From: Phalacrocorax aristotelis
Taxonomy: Eukaryota; Chordata; Aves; Suliformes; Phalacrocoracidae
DNA: 64,000 nt
Reading direction: 5' to 3'
Assembly: GCF_949628215.1 (NCBI RefSeq)
Contig: NC_134298.1
Coordinates: 372,001 to 436,000 of the forward strand
Shown here: positions 1 to 12,700 of the stretch, piece by piece
Position numbering within the stretch: position 1 is the first letter of the stretch
Layout of the letters: each line of letters starts with the position of its first letter
Program-made: the position numbers and the translations under genes
Notes under the pieces: generated by a model
Told to the model about the DNA's origin: nothing
The model's input: the letters and a program-made list of their open reading frames with translations, nothing else
The model's database searches: none

Positions 1-1233
1 CCCACCTAGTGGCCTTCCATGATGGAGTGACTGCATCAGTGGACAAGGGAAGAGCTACGGATGTCATCTATCTGGACTTCTGTAAGGCCTCTGACATCAT
101 CCCCCACAGCATCCTTCTCTCTAAGCTGGGGGGAGGTTTGGATTTGATAGGTGGACTGTTTGGTGGACAAGGAATTAGTCAGACAGTCACATCCAGAGGT
201 TAGTGGTCAATGGCTCAATGTCTACCACCAGTGACAAGTGCTGTCCCTCAGGGGTCTGTACTGGGACCAGAAGTGTTTAACATTATCACCAATGACTTAA
301 CGGGATTGTGTCTCAGCAAGTTTGCAGATGACACCAAGCTGAGCGGTGACATGCCAGAAGGACAGGATGTCATCCAAAGAGACCTAGACAAGCTGGAGAG
401 GTGGGCCTGTGAGAACCTCATGAGTTTCAAAAAGGCCAAGTATAATGTCCTGCACCTGGGTCAGGGAAACCCCCTGGCATCAATACAGGCTGGGGGATGA
501 AGGGATTGAGAGAAGCCCTGCAGAGAAGGACTTGGGGGTACTGGTGGCTAAAAAGCTGGACGTGAGCCAACAATGTGTGCTTGCAGCCCAGAAAGCCAAC
601 TGTATCATGGGCTGAATCAAAAGCAGCTTGGCCAGCAGCTCAAGGGAGCTGATTCTGCCCCTTTGCTCTGCTCTGGTCAGACCCCACCTGCAATGCTGCA
701 TCCAGCTCTGGAGCCCTCAGCACAGGAAGGACATGGACCTGTTGGAGCAGGTCCAGAGGAAGACACAAAAAAGACCGGAGGGCTGGAGCACCTCTCCTAC
801 GAGGACAGGCTGAGAGAGTTGGCATTGTTCAGCCTGCAGAAGAGAAGGCTGCAGGGAGACCTTGTTGCAGCCTTTCAGTACTTAAAAGGGGACTATAGGA
901 AAGATGGGGACAACCTCTTTAGTCAGGCCTGTTGTGACAGGACAGGGGTGATGGTTTTAAACTAAAGGAGAGTAGATTTAGACTGGATGTAAGGAAAAAA
1001 TGTTTTACGATGAGGGTGGTGAAACACTGGCACAGGTTGCCCAGAGAGGTTGTGGAGGCCCCATCCCTAGAAACACTCACAGTCAGGTTGGATGGGGGTC
1101 TGAGCAACCAAGCAACCTGATGTATTTGAAGATGTCCCTGCTCACTGCAGGGGGCTTGGACTAGGTGACCTCTGAAGGTCCCTTCCAACCTAAACCATTC
1201 TAAGATTTTATGATTCTATGAATCTATGATTCT
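1..1233 (+). mobile_element. CR1 LINE fragment, 3' half of ORF2 to tail
   Basis: This is a 5'-truncated CR1 retrotransposon, cut by the window edge. Broken frames give reverse-transcriptase text such as a PQGSVLGP-type stretch and the catalytic FADDTKL motif near 318-340. The 3' region ends in the CR1 tail with repeated TGATTCTATG. Several stops and frameshifts (for example TGA at about 613-615) mean it is dead. Its last 701 bp are almost identical to the copy at 55661-56361, while the middle part is clearly more different. It joins an LTR fragment directly at its 3' end. Confidence 0.93.
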
Positions 1234-1235
1234 AT

Positions 1236-1557
1236 AAAAAGGATATTCCATGCCATATATTGGCATGTTCTGCAATAAATTGGAGGGGAGGGTTTCTTAG
1301 GGGAAGGTACCCATTTTTCAGAGACTGGTTGGGCACTCGTAGGATATTGTGATTGTGTTTGCAACACATTTTGTGTTGCTGTTGTTGTACTTTTTTCTTT
1401 ATCCTTCCTCTTTCCTTCCCTTATTAAACCATTTTTATCTTGACCCACCATTTATCTTGCTCTTTTTCTTCATATTTTCTCCCCTGTCCTGATGTGGGGT
1501 GGAGGGGAGTGAACAAGCAGTGATGTGGTGCTTAGCTGCTGGCCAGGGTCAATGCCC
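1236..1557 (+). mobile_element. ERV LTR fragment, 5'-truncated
   Basis: The sequence matches the second half of the LTR family seen complete at 13631-14214 and 16193-16709. It has the shared GATATTCCATGCCAT block, a TTATTAAACC polyadenylation-type segment, the 'TATCTTGACCCACC' block and the terminal GGGGAGTGAACAAGCAG region. The first part of the LTR is missing where the CR1 tail abuts it. No internal ERV sequence follows. Confidence 0.75.
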
Positions 1558-1754
1558 AGCGGATGTCTAATGCAACTGGAGGCAAATTCTATTACTGCCT
1601 TTAATAAATTTTTAAAAACCACTGTAGTCTGATTAGATTTTTTTTCCCATAAATTTGTCCTTTAGTTTAAATACAGATTTGAGCTTTTAGGTAATCTTGA
1701 TTTTCTTGCCTAGGAAGCTGAGAAAAATTACAATGTTCTCTTATTCTCCAGTAC
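1558..1754. other. Short unassigned spacer
   Basis: AT-rich sequence between the LTR fragment and the next CR1 piece. I see no coding frame, RNA gene or repeat in it. Confidence 0.4.
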
Positions 1755-2090
1755 TGTTTCCTAATGTCCATTGCCAAACACCATGTCACTGGGTACTAGG
1801 GAGAAAAGGCCAGCTCCTTCCTCTTCATGTACCCTTCTAAGGAAGCTGTAGAGAGCAATGAGGTCACCCCTCAGCCTCCTTTTTTCTAAACTAGACAAAC
1901 CCAGAGTCTTCAGCCACTCCTCATAGGACATTCCTTCAATCCCTTTCACCAGCTTTGTTGCCCACCTCTGGACACATTCAAGTACCTTCACATCCTTAAA
2001 TTGTGGGGCTTAGAACGACATACAGTACTCAAGGTGAGGGTGCACCAATGCTAAATACAGTGGCATAATCACCTCATAGGAATGATTTCT
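1755..2090 (-). mobile_element. Old CR1 fragment (minus strand)
   Basis: The minus strand encodes a decayed C-terminal CR1 ORF2 segment: [20 protein letters not shown] followed by [18 protein letters not shown]. These are the hallmark 3' ORF2 residues of CR1. It ends without a clear tail. Confidence 0.85.
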
Positions 2091-2094
2091 TCCC

Positions 2095-2325
2095 AGTGTC
2101 CAGCATAGGAATGGTTCAAAGCTGCATCAGGGAAGTATTTCTTTACAGACACGGTAGTCAAACAGTACAACACACTTCCTAGAGAGGTGGTTGATGCCCC
2201 AAGCCTGTCAGTGTTTAAGAGGCATTTGGGCAATGCCCTTAATATTATGTTTTAACTTTTGGTCAGCCCTGAAGCAGTCTGGCAGTTGGACTAAATGATA
2301 ACTGTGGGTCCCTTCCAACTAAAAT
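2095..2325 (+). mobile_element. CR1 3' end, pentamer-tail type
   Basis: A plus-strand CR1 3' untranslated end. It shows the TTTCTTTACAGACACGG, AGAGAGGTGGTTGATGCC and GCAGTTGGACTAAATGATAA blocks and finishes GGTCCCTTCCAACTAAAAT. It is followed at once by a pentanucleotide repeat, as expected for CR1 subfamilies with an ATTCT-type tail. Confidence 0.8.
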
Positions 2326-2512
2326 TTTCCTCTTCTCTTCTCTTCTCTTCTCTTCTCTTCTCTTCTCTTCTCTTCTCTTCTCTTCTCTTCTCTTCTCTTC
2401 TCTTCTCTTCTCTTCTCTTCTCTTCTCTTCTCTTCTCTTCTCTTCTCTTCCCCTCCCCTCCCCTCCCCTTCCCTTCCCTTCCCTTACCTCACCTTACCTC
2501 ACCTTACCTTCT
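2326..2512. repeat. (TTCTC)n pentanucleotide microsatellite
   Basis: About 25 near-perfect TTCTC units run from 2332 to about 2450, then degrade into CCCTC, CCCTT and ACCTC variants to about 2512. The array starts where the CR1 3' end stops, so it most likely grew from the CR1 tail. The frame across it (a Leu/Phe/Ser repeat) is not a gene. Confidence 0.95.
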
Positions 2513-2525
2513 AATATTATAGTTC

Positions 2526-2665
2526 ACATATTGTATTTTGGCCTTTTTTGCTGCAATGGTGCACTGCTGGCTCATGGTCAGCTTGTTGTCTCCCAGGACT
2601 CCAGGTCCTTTCCTACAGAGCTGCTTTCCAGTTGGCCAGCCCTCAGTATGTACTGTATTCAGTTG
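2526..2665 (-). mobile_element. Short CR1 fragment (minus strand)
   Basis: It matches the conserved CR1 block that reads on the plus strand as GCTGGCTCATGGTCAGCTTG, then a ccaggactccaggtcc run, then GAGCTGCTTTCCAG. This is the antisense of the ORF2 segment just after the RT thumb. Only about 140 bp remain. Confidence 0.75.
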
Positions 2666-5559
2666 CTGTAGTCAGACCTCTTCTCATTACATATGCATGC
2701 ACACACACAGACAATTGGACAGCTTGCCCAGGACTGTGGTTTCCCTAGTAGCAGGGTCTCAGACTCTGTCTATCCAATATTTAGCCTCAAGGCCTATGGT
2801 ATATCTGGTAGTTGGTTTGCAGACTTGTTCTCCTATTTCCTGGCTAGCCCAGCTTGAACTTCACTAGTGTCAAACGCCTCAAAATAGAAGCCACTCTTAT
2901 TCAAGAAAATAATTGGAATAAATTTAAATAAGAAGATAGGACAGACTGGTGGCTAGGCTCAGGACTTGGCCAGACAAGCATACTAACCAGCAATCTGTTT
3001 ACACTGCACTGGCCCCTTTATCACCTATTTCTTCTATTTTCCCATACTCCTCCCCAGTTCACCTTGGTCTCTCTCTTGCCCTGGTTGTTATCTTTCCCTT
3101 AAACTTCACAAAATCCCCTTAAAACTTCCCATAATAAATTTTCCACAATCCCAAAGTGCTTTTCCTCCTGATCCTGTAGTCCTGTACCCCCTTCAGTCTG
3201 CATGGAGTTTGGTGTGGTTGACTCAGCTTGATGGGTTTCACATCAGGTGCAAGAGGGTAAACGTACCCCTTGGATAACTGTAGGAGTAGTCAATTCATTG
3301 TTCCCTGTGTTACTGATTAAGTTACTACGGTTCCTCTGTCTATCATTGTTCCCCAGTCTTTAACTGATCTTTGTGTTTATGGTGAGTAGCTTTTAACCAT
3401 GCAAATATAGCACATTACACTTGTTTTGTAACTGTGGCTCTGCAGGCAAACAAACTTTCATTCTATTGTCAAAAGTTACAAGTTTCTAGCCTCTTCCATT
3501 GTGGGAGTTTCCATAACTGCTCAAACTTGTCTCTAGTTGTCCCTCCTTCACTATGTGATGGGGTTCAGGTTCTTGGTCCTTCAGGGTCAGAGAAAGTCTG
3601 TGTTGCTATTCTGTTCCTCCTGCCTGACAGTGCAGTCTGTTCAACTCTTTCCACAGCTCCTTCATCGGGTACTCAAGACATCAACTGAAACACACATCAT
3701 CCATGTGAAGCTATCAACATTCCCAGCCTCAGGGAGAGACACAAGGTACTGCTTATACCCAGAGACCTAGATGCTTCTCTCTCAGGAATTCTGTCTGGGT
3801 AAAGGCCTCAAGGACAGTTGGTTCAGATGTTGCCAGAGATGGTGTCACTTGTTTCTCTAATCTGTTCATTCATACACTCTGAATCCTGTACTGGTTAATA
3901 CTTAGCCCAGAGGAATCCCAGCAGAGGCAGAGATGGCTGCTTGACTTCCTTTCTTGCTACAAATGCTCACCGTGTAGGTGTGGCTCCATAAGACAGCCCA
4001 GCATCTGCTAAGATAATGCCAAAATGAAAGCACACTGACAAAATCATCAGAGGGAAGCTTCTTACCTTGTGATTAGTGCCCATGGTGTATTTTCATTCTG
4101 ACTGCAGACAGGTCCACAATATATACATTTATGTAACAGCAACTTTTGATTAACCAAAAGAAAGTCTCAAATATGAATCTTCCTACAGATGTATGTATTG
4201 GACAGAAGAAAAAGGGTTCCATTCAAATGAAAATAAACCAGCCAATAATACAAATGAAAACTTTGTTTAACTGAGAATCAATTCATAAGCATCATTTTGG
4301 AAGCAATCTTCAGCTGGTAAAGCTACTGCAATAGTTTGCAACATCACTGCACATAACAAAGATCTTTGATGCTCCAAGGCCCCATCACCTCTTACTGGAT
4401 CTGTCATGACATGAAATGCACTACCATAAAGTAACTTAAACATTTTTAAGGTGTTTTAATATTAAAAAGCTTCATAATATATTGAAAACAATGAGATGTT
4501 TGCTCACAGTTCTCCACATGCACATAGGCATGCAGAAAGACGTGTCATAAGAAAATGGAGTTCAGTGCTACGAACATCGTTGGAGGACCTGCCTGGGTGA
4601 AAATAATGTGGTGTCCTTCAGTGGTGTTTCTAATATGGATTAGTGGAGTCCTGCCTTTACTAATCTAAAAAATTACATATTCTGAGGTTTTCACTGGGGA
4701 AAAAACTTTGTTGTTCCACTTCAGAAGAATCCCAGGACTTAATGTAGCCTGTGTGCAGCTTAGATAATTCAGGAACTGAGTGGGAAGGGAAAGGTAGAAA
4801 GATTCAGTCTGACACTGTAGTCACTTTCAGTAGCCCTTCTAAACTGTACTTCTTAAATCATTGAGACCTATATATTTTGGATCCCTTTGTAACTGCTTGT
4901 GAAAACTCATCTGTTTTACAATGTCTTAATTATAGAGCCTGGAATCAGGTCAGAGTATGATACTGTGGACTGGTGGGCTTTGGGTGTGAGAATGTCTGTG
5001 TGTCTATAGGGAAAAAAGCATGGGGAGGTCAGCTATGGAACCAGAGGAGTCCTAGCCATCTGCATGTATGTGTTTGTGATGGTCTGTAACAGCAACTGGA
5101 GTAGGACTGCTGTCCCAGGTGCTTGTATGTCTGGATGCCAGTCTGAACCTGGGCCAGCTACTAGAAAGATTGAGTGACTGAACCTGACTGCTGGAGGAAT
5201 ACACCTTGTACATGTGTCTATACACACACACACAATATATATATTCTCACTGGTGGACATCCATTCTTCTTAGCCATACAGGGGAGCAGGGTGAGGCCAT
5301 TGGTGCTATGTTTGTGTAGGTGCTCTGAGTGTCTGTGATCTGTGTGGCCAGCCATGGACATGTGTGCATATATGCATACATGTATGTATGTATTGTATAT
5401 GTGTGCTCGGTGTGCATGGGCCTGCTGGGGATTCAACTTCAGCCCTGGGGGACATGGAGTCACAATAGCCTTGTCTCTCTCAGGCTATTAAATCCAGCAT
5501 GATATATTTTTCTCTAACACTCAAAACATTGGAATTTGTGACTAGAGGCACATATCCTT
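2666..5559. other. Intergenic, no gene recognised
   Basis: Moderately AT-rich unique-looking DNA. Short open frames exist but none resembles a known protein, and none has exon-like borders that I can defend. A mixed (CA)n/(TA)n microsatellite lies at 5221-5245. Confidence 0.5.
5221..5245. repeat. (CA)n(TA)n microsatellite
   Basis: A run of CA dinucleotides passes into TA dinucleotides. Related TG/TA-rich sequence follows at 5360-5410. Confidence 0.85.
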
Positions 5560-5569
5560 AGAGATATTA

Positions 5570-5690
5570 AAAACTTTACTGAACAGGTCCCTGGGCAACC
5601 TGACCTAGTTTGCCATGCTGCTAGTAGGAGTTCAACCAGACAACCTCCAGAAATCCCCTCCAACCTAAATTATTGTATTATTCTAAAATT
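5570..5690 (+). mobile_element. Old CR1 3' end
   Basis: The degenerate CR1 3' end signature is visible: CTGGGCAACCTGACCTAGTT, then ACCTCCAGAAATCCCCTCC, then CAACCTAAATTATTGTATTA. It is strongly diverged. Confidence 0.65.
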
Positions 5691-8600
5691 AATATGTTTG
5701 GGATCAAGCAGAGACACTCTATTCCCAGCATCCCCTTTGGGGTTTATGATAACATTTGCTCTCTAACATGTAGGACATATACTGTGATGTATTTCTAGCA
5801 GCCTCTTTTACAGTTTGTTATAGAAATGTTCCTCTTATCAACCCCATTATTAATGACTGGTTTCCAGTTTGGAGTGAGTGCGGACAGGGGAAGGATTTCA
5901 AAACCCCTTTTCTAGAGACTCTGCTGCAGCTAAATGTAGCATTGGATATCAGGAAATTAAAATCAGCTCTTATAATCCCTCTCTGATAAGCTACTTGATT
6001 ATGTCTGCTAATAGTGAGAGGCAATCAGTCAGAGCACAGCCCAAATTCTGGCAGATGGTGCCTGGGTGTGGATGGAGGTTTAGGAAATTCCAGGACACAT
6101 TAGTTACAGACAGTTTAGAAATATATATCTAATTTAAGAGTGTAAAAGACTTTAATGTTAGAGACGTGGTTCTTTTGTATGCCAGTTGGTCTCAAAGCTA
6201 GAAAATGGTCTTGGTACATTTTATTTGCCAATATAGACTGCTTAACATGTTGACTCACTGGTGCATCACCACTGAAAAAAAACCGGAGTAAATCTCTCTG
6301 CTCCAGGAATGTGGAGTTCCCACAAGGTCCTGTTGTCCAATTACAAGTGCTCCACAGATGTCTCAGATATCTTGAGGCATCTAAATAGCTATAGATGCCT
6401 TCGTGTAAGTAGCTGAATCACTCTTGCATACCACTCACAGAATCCAGTTTGGGTTGAGTCCTACCCAGTGATATTCTTACTCCTGCAACCCAGTGTTCCA
6501 TTATGAACAGCTGCTCAGATTTTGGTTCATGTACTGTCTTGGAAAATCCTCCTTTAAAAGGATCAGGTCCTTTGACAGAAGAACCTGATTGTTTTTTACC
6601 ATTGCTTGAGAGAGTAGCACCAGGATGCAGAGCTATTCCTTGTTTGTACAGGGATGACACAGGGAAGACCTCTGTCTTACTATGGTCCTTTCTCATGCAA
6701 ACATAGTGTGTCTAATGGTCTTACTTCTGACCCGTACTGCTCTGAATGAAAGGAAAATTGGTCTTTTTCTGTTTGTGAGAAAGTATATGGAAATCATGAG
6801 TCCAAATCAGTCCTCTGTTTCTGGAGCACAGATGGTATGAATTAACCTATCTGCTCTGAAACAAGACAATCATTCTTGTGCTAAGAAGCAAATTATTTTG
6901 ACTTTAAATTGGGACAGATCAGGAACTAACTGCAGTGTGACAGTGTTCACACAGATGACAGCCTCAGGTGCACCTAAGGTGAGAAACACTGATGCATTTT
7001 AGACACGGGGCAAATAACAGCAGGGTTTGGACCTCAGATTTTCCAAATGATATTAAAAGTATCTTGAATTTGCATGTCTTTCAGTTTCTCCAGCTCTTCC
7101 CCTCTGCCTTTGTTCACAACCCTTACTTCTTTTCCCCTTTTCCCAAGACAGTGAAGTTTCTTTCCAAGATGCTGAATGCATTCATCCCAAGGCACTAGAG
7201 TTTCACCAAATTTTAACTAGGCCTTTGTGCTTAGCTGAGTCCCCCCCCAGGGGAGGCACTGGGCTGTAGAGAATTGGGGAGGGGGCCAGTCAGCAGCTAG
7301 GAAAGTTTTTAATTGCAGGAGTGAGTCTAATCCCAGAAGTGCTTGTTAGCTCCAGTTAATTGCTCTTAGTTTTTTACTGAAAACAAATATTTCACTGTCT
7401 GAAGACAAAAAAGCAGCGTCACTTCAATCCAAATCTAGATGTGACTGGAAACACCAGTCTTTCTGACATTACACCCTTGTAACATCAGAGCTGGAGAGTT
7501 AGGGTTTTTCAAAAACTTCTGAACAGCTCCAAGGGCTGTCAGGACATTGCACTGGGGTCACTTGGCCAGCATGCAAATAGGGCCTTGCTTAACCCTGGCC
7601 AGAGAAATCATAACATTATTTAACAACCCCCAGGAGCAAGGATCAAAGGCAGCAAATATTGCTTCTCCGCAAGGGAGAGAAAACATAGGTAATATTCCTG
7701 GCTGGTGTAAATTGCTTTAACCAAAGCTGATGCACTCCTACTGAGTCAGGCTCAAAAGTTCAAAGCCACATGCTCCAGTGTAAACAGAAATATCTCCACT
7801 AGAACCAGCAGGGCAGAATGTCCTCCTGTATCTCATAGTGTAAAATAGCAATGAGTGCCCTGGAAACCCTCAGACTAAACCTCCTCTTTCTCACCATTGC
7901 CAGTACATAAGGAGGTATATTACAAATTGTTCCTTTCCTTTCAATGTACTGATTTCCTTTTTTACACCAGATTCCCTCACTTGGTCTGCTGTACCAAATA
8001 CAGTTCTTAGTTGTCTGGCTTGTGTTGCCCAACTTCAGTGTCCCCTGCTCCAGCTGCTGTCTGAATTAATGGAATACCCTTGCCTGGCCTATTCACCATG
8101 CCCCATTGTCAATGACTTAGTCTGAACTTAGTCCCCTATTGACTCTAACCATTTCCCTAGCCTTCTCTATTAATTTCATATTATTTTTTCCTACTGCCCC
8201 AATATGCCCTGACCATTATGCTCTATGCATTGGCCTTGGACATATTCCTCATCCTTCTGTCCTTGTACTGTCCATACTATCTCTGCTCTGGCCTTATCCA
8301 TTTTTCATTCCTTCTCTACCTCAGTTCAGCGCATCTGGGTTAACCTATTGATGTAGCCTTTTCCACCCCTGTCAAAACAGATTCTTGTCTAGTGAACACA
8401 TTTGATTCCTCTGTCATACCAGACCCTTGACCCTAAATCACTGTTCTAAAATTCCCCATTCTGTTGTCCTGACTTGGTCTGTCCACTTCATTGTATGCCT
8501 TTATCCTGCTCCAACTATGTTTACCACACCACTGACAGCTGCGACTTCATCATGCATCATGGCTGTTTGAACAAGACCTTCAGCCTTCAGAGACATACCA

Positions 8601-9375
8601 ACCATCTGTCCTTGTGCTATACATCCCTAATAGCCTTTTCCCTCCCAGCCATGTCCATTTCTGCCTCCCACTACGCCACCTGAGTCCATCATTGCTCCAT
8701 GGTGGACTGAAATACCTCTTCCATGCCTTGGTTCCTCCATTTCCACTTACCCCTTAGAAAATCACACTGGATTAAAACTGACTGAAATCAAGGTCTTGTT
8801 CAGCAAATAGAACTATGACAGTCAGCATCAGCTGTGCTCTACTGTGTTGATAACCACACATGCAAAACCCTTTGGATTTCTTTATCCACAATTTTCAGTA
8901 TGTATCTACAGTGTGAGCCTCCTGATGTTTTGTCATGCAGAGAAAACCAAACTCTGCAGGCATGGATTAGGAAAATAACCTTGAACATGCTCATATGTAA
9001 GAGGTTACCAGTAGGATGAAAGAGGTACTAGTTGCCTGAATTGATGGTCTGGGGCAACTGGAAGCAGAAGTGCAGAGCAGGAAGAAGTGTGAGTGTGGAA
9101 GAGTATTTCTGCTGAAACCCAGCAGTATCTGACTTGGAGAACACAGCCTATTCCAGCTTAATGAGCTAATCACATTTGAAAGTGTCTCCAGATTTGCCTG
9201 GGAAGACAGCTGTTTGCTTTCCTTGCAACGTGTGTTGTTATAAGCCTTACCTCATTCTTCAGTTGTGTATTATGTTGTGATTCGATCCCCTGAACATAAA
9301 TCACAGCCTTTCCTTAGCTTGCTCCATCACTGTTTCAGCCTCCACATTACACCACTCTATAGAGTGTTAACCTAA
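5691..9375. other. Intergenic, no gene recognised
   Basis: No convincing exon, RNA gene or young repeat is visible. From about 8040 to 8760 the sequence is pyrimidine-rich and keeps returning to words like CTGGCC, CTGACC and GTCCAT, a texture that recurs at 10190-13400. Confidence 0.45.
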
Positions 9376-9775
9376 CTGCCAAGTCCACCACTAAACCATG
9401 TCCCTAAACACCACTTTTAAATACCTCCAGGGATGGAGACTCAACCACTTCCCTGGGCAGCCAGGTCCAGTGCTTGACAACACTTTCAGTGAAGAAGTTT
9501 TTCCTAATATCCAATCTAAACTCCCCTGGTGCAACTTGAGGCCATTTCTTCTTGTCCTATCACTTGTTACTTGGGAGAAGAGACTGACACCCACCTCACT
9601 ACAACCTCCTTTCAGGTAGTTGTGGAGAGCAATAGGGTCTCCCCTCAACCTCCTTTTCTCCATGCTAAACACTCCCAGTTCCCTCAGCCATTCCTCATAA
9701 GATTTGTGCTCTAGATCCTTTACCAGCTTTGTTGCCCTTCTTTGAACAACAGTTCAAACCCATAGTTTCCAGATG
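9376..9775 (-). mobile_element. CR1 3' fragment (minus strand)
   Basis: The minus strand encodes [20 protein letters not shown], then [20 protein letters not shown], then a frameshifted [13 protein letters not shown]. This is the C-terminal part of CR1 ORF2 plus 3' end, with frameshifts. It is close in sequence to the split CR1 at 45955-46865. Confidence 0.9.
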
Positions 9776-12700
9776 CCTGACAGCAGTGCAACATCTTCTT
9801 TGATCTAGTGTATCCATAGTGACTCTCAGCTGCTTAAGTCCTCCTATTTGCTGGATAACCCCGGTGCAGTAGGGCTAGAGGAAGATTACTTCAGGCTGCT
9901 GCTTTCTGTTTGTCATGCTGGCTCACAGGCAAGAAATAGCTTGCAATGAACGCTGATGGGCAGTAGATGGAAGCAGTAGCCTAAGTATGTGTTGCAGGCA
10001 CCACTTCCAGAGACAAGAGTGCCAAGTGCTAGAGCTGCTACTGCAGAAGGAAGAGCTGCGGCGGGGGTGGGTGGTTCATCAGAATTGCAGGACTGTGCCA
10101 CAAGTACTGGAGTTATTTCTGAAGGTGGCTTAGTGTACAACTGGGAAATTCATTGGCAGTGGAGAACAGTGTGGTGACAAGATCGACTTTTGTCTCCTTC
10201 CTTAGCTTGACTCACTTGTCTATCACAGCTAACGTCATCTGGCTTCATATTTTGACCACTACCTCGATCGTTATGAATGCTGCCCTGTTCTGGTACATTC
10301 ATTTTTACTTATAGCCTAGCCTGGTCCATATATATTTTCTTAGATGGATAGCCCATGCCCTGGTCCTATCAAACCTGACCCACAGCCTAGCATCTCTATT
10401 TCGAGTCCATACTTTCCATCTTAAGCCACTGATTTATCCTGCTATAGATTAATCCACAGGTCACAAGACACTGCCCTGTTCTGATTCATACTTGTCACTG
10501 ACTTCTTGGTCTGTTCCACCTTATCAGCTTCACACTTAGCCTGTTACATCCACCACAATTCCCTGACATAACCAGTCCTTCTACATTTACCAGCTGGACT
10601 GGTCCGGTCTGTTAGTATTCCACTGCCCTGGACAGGTTCAGCTACATGCCTTTTCCTCCCTCAGGTGCCAATGAAAATACGCTGTCCCCCATTCACTCAG
10701 TTTCCCTTGTGAGAAAACTGGCTCCTGCTTGGGAATTCTTTTGGATGCATTGCATCAAATTTCCTTCAAACACTTAGCTGACAAAGTCTACCAGAGAGTG
10801 AGTCTGACCTCTGAAGGCAACAAAGTGTGAGTCCTGTCTTACATTCTCTGACTACAGATCCACCTGCATTTCAGATTCCTGCAGCCAATGGATACAGAAG
10901 CTTGTAATGGACTTATATAAGCTCTAGGTGGCGTTTATAACCTAAAATATGCAACAGGCGGCTAATGTGCTTAGCTGCAAGATATATTTTTCCAGGAAGA
11001 GGAATTTATATAGGAGTCTTCATTCTCCTTCAGAAAGTCCTGAGGCTTCAAGAGCCTTTGTCTTACAGGGCCTCTGTCCTTTAGTGTCAGGTGTTAAAAG
11101 CCAAAGATTTCTGAAGGTGGCACAACTTTTAGTAAGAAGACAAACAAGCAGAAAATAATTAATTCCTACTGGGAGCATGGACCAATAACTTGTACTGCTG
11201 CCTTGCCCTGATCCATTCAGTTTAACAAAATGACAGAACTGGCCTACAATAGCCCTTTGATTTGGTGTGTTGAACCCTAATGCAATTCCTGGCTTGGACA
11301 GATCTTAGTACATAATACAAACATGGTTCCAAAAATCAATCAACTGCCTCAACTCATTCAAAAAGAAAAAAAAAAGGGGTGTGGGGGGGCAGAAATTACT
11401 ATTACAGCCTTGTCCACTCCTAATAATGTAGTACCTTGGCCCAATACATGGAAATTATTGTGATGACCTGAGTTAGCCCACCCACGGTACACCAGTCCCT
11501 AGCCTAGGTGCCTCTGGTCGTCATTCTTCTCTAGGGAAGCTGATTAACTTAAGATAGAGGATTAATTGATTAGTTGGTTAATTAAAATATTATGAAGCAG
11601 AGCTCTGATGCCCATTATTATAATCTGGGACTTCTTGGATCTGAAATTTTATCCTTATCTTTACAGAAGTGGGGTTAGCTTGTTGGCCCTAAAACATATT
11701 GATCTTGGATCCACTCCTGAGGACTAATCTATCTAGTCATGATTGAAAGTCCTACAAGCTAATCATTGGTGGCTTGGGACAAAGGTTTTCTAAGAGCTCT
11801 TAGCCAAATATTCTAGCCCTGTATCAGCTTTATTACAGGCAGGGTGAAAATCATAGCACTGTTATTCTACATCAGTAATAGATATGAGTGCAGAGAAAGC
11901 AGTGGAGCTATCTTGATTACATTAACTTGACATTTTCTCTCATTAAAGATGGTTAATGGGATATGGATATCTGGTGCACATTCTCTGCCTTGAGAGCAAA
12001 ATTCTTTACTTCTTATTTGAGTCCTGATGGAAGCAAGAACTGTGAGATTATCTTCAAACTATGTCCTGGCTTTATCTATAAATTTTATCTTTCTGCTCTG
12101 CCTGGTCCTATTTGTTACTGTTTGTGCTCAATTTTGATCCAAGTTAGTTCCAAGTGTGAACATCTGCGCCTAGTCCACTATTCTTATGAGCCAGTCAACT
12201 ATCCTACTCATTTCTTGCCCAGATCCATCACCCTTAGTTCATTAGTTTAGTTTGTTTTGTTCATTTTACACCCACTGCCACAATCTGGTTCAAATCTGTT
12301 GTTTCACTGACTTCCACTAGCCCCAACAAAACAAAATAGAGTCTCCTTTGGGCTGACTTATCCATGTGCAGTTCCTATACACTATTCAAAAAAGATAGTA
12401 GAAAAGAAAAGATAGTATTCAAGATAGTATTCAAGAAAAGATATAGAGCAAGATTTAGTGTGGATGGAAAACAAGAGCATTGTGATAGCAGTAGATTATC
12501 CATATTACCTGAACCTGAGATTTAATAAGAAGCTTTTAACATACAAACATGGGCACCTGGCTCTCATTCACTCAAGCGAAATAATCTATTTTCCTCCTAC
12601 AGGGACCAGCAACTTTGTTACCCATTGAAGTATGCTGGGTTACACCAGTGAGATCTTACCTCATTCATACCAAAGAAGTAGTAATAATTTACCTCAGAGA

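Noticed and set aside
573-965. A 130-residue frame repeated at 55701-56093
   Set aside because: It is a shifted frame of CR1 ORF2; the apparent conservation comes from the near-identical CR1 copies.
2295-2522. An open frame rich in Phe, Ser and Leu
   Set aside because: It is the translation of the (TTCTC)n microsatellite.
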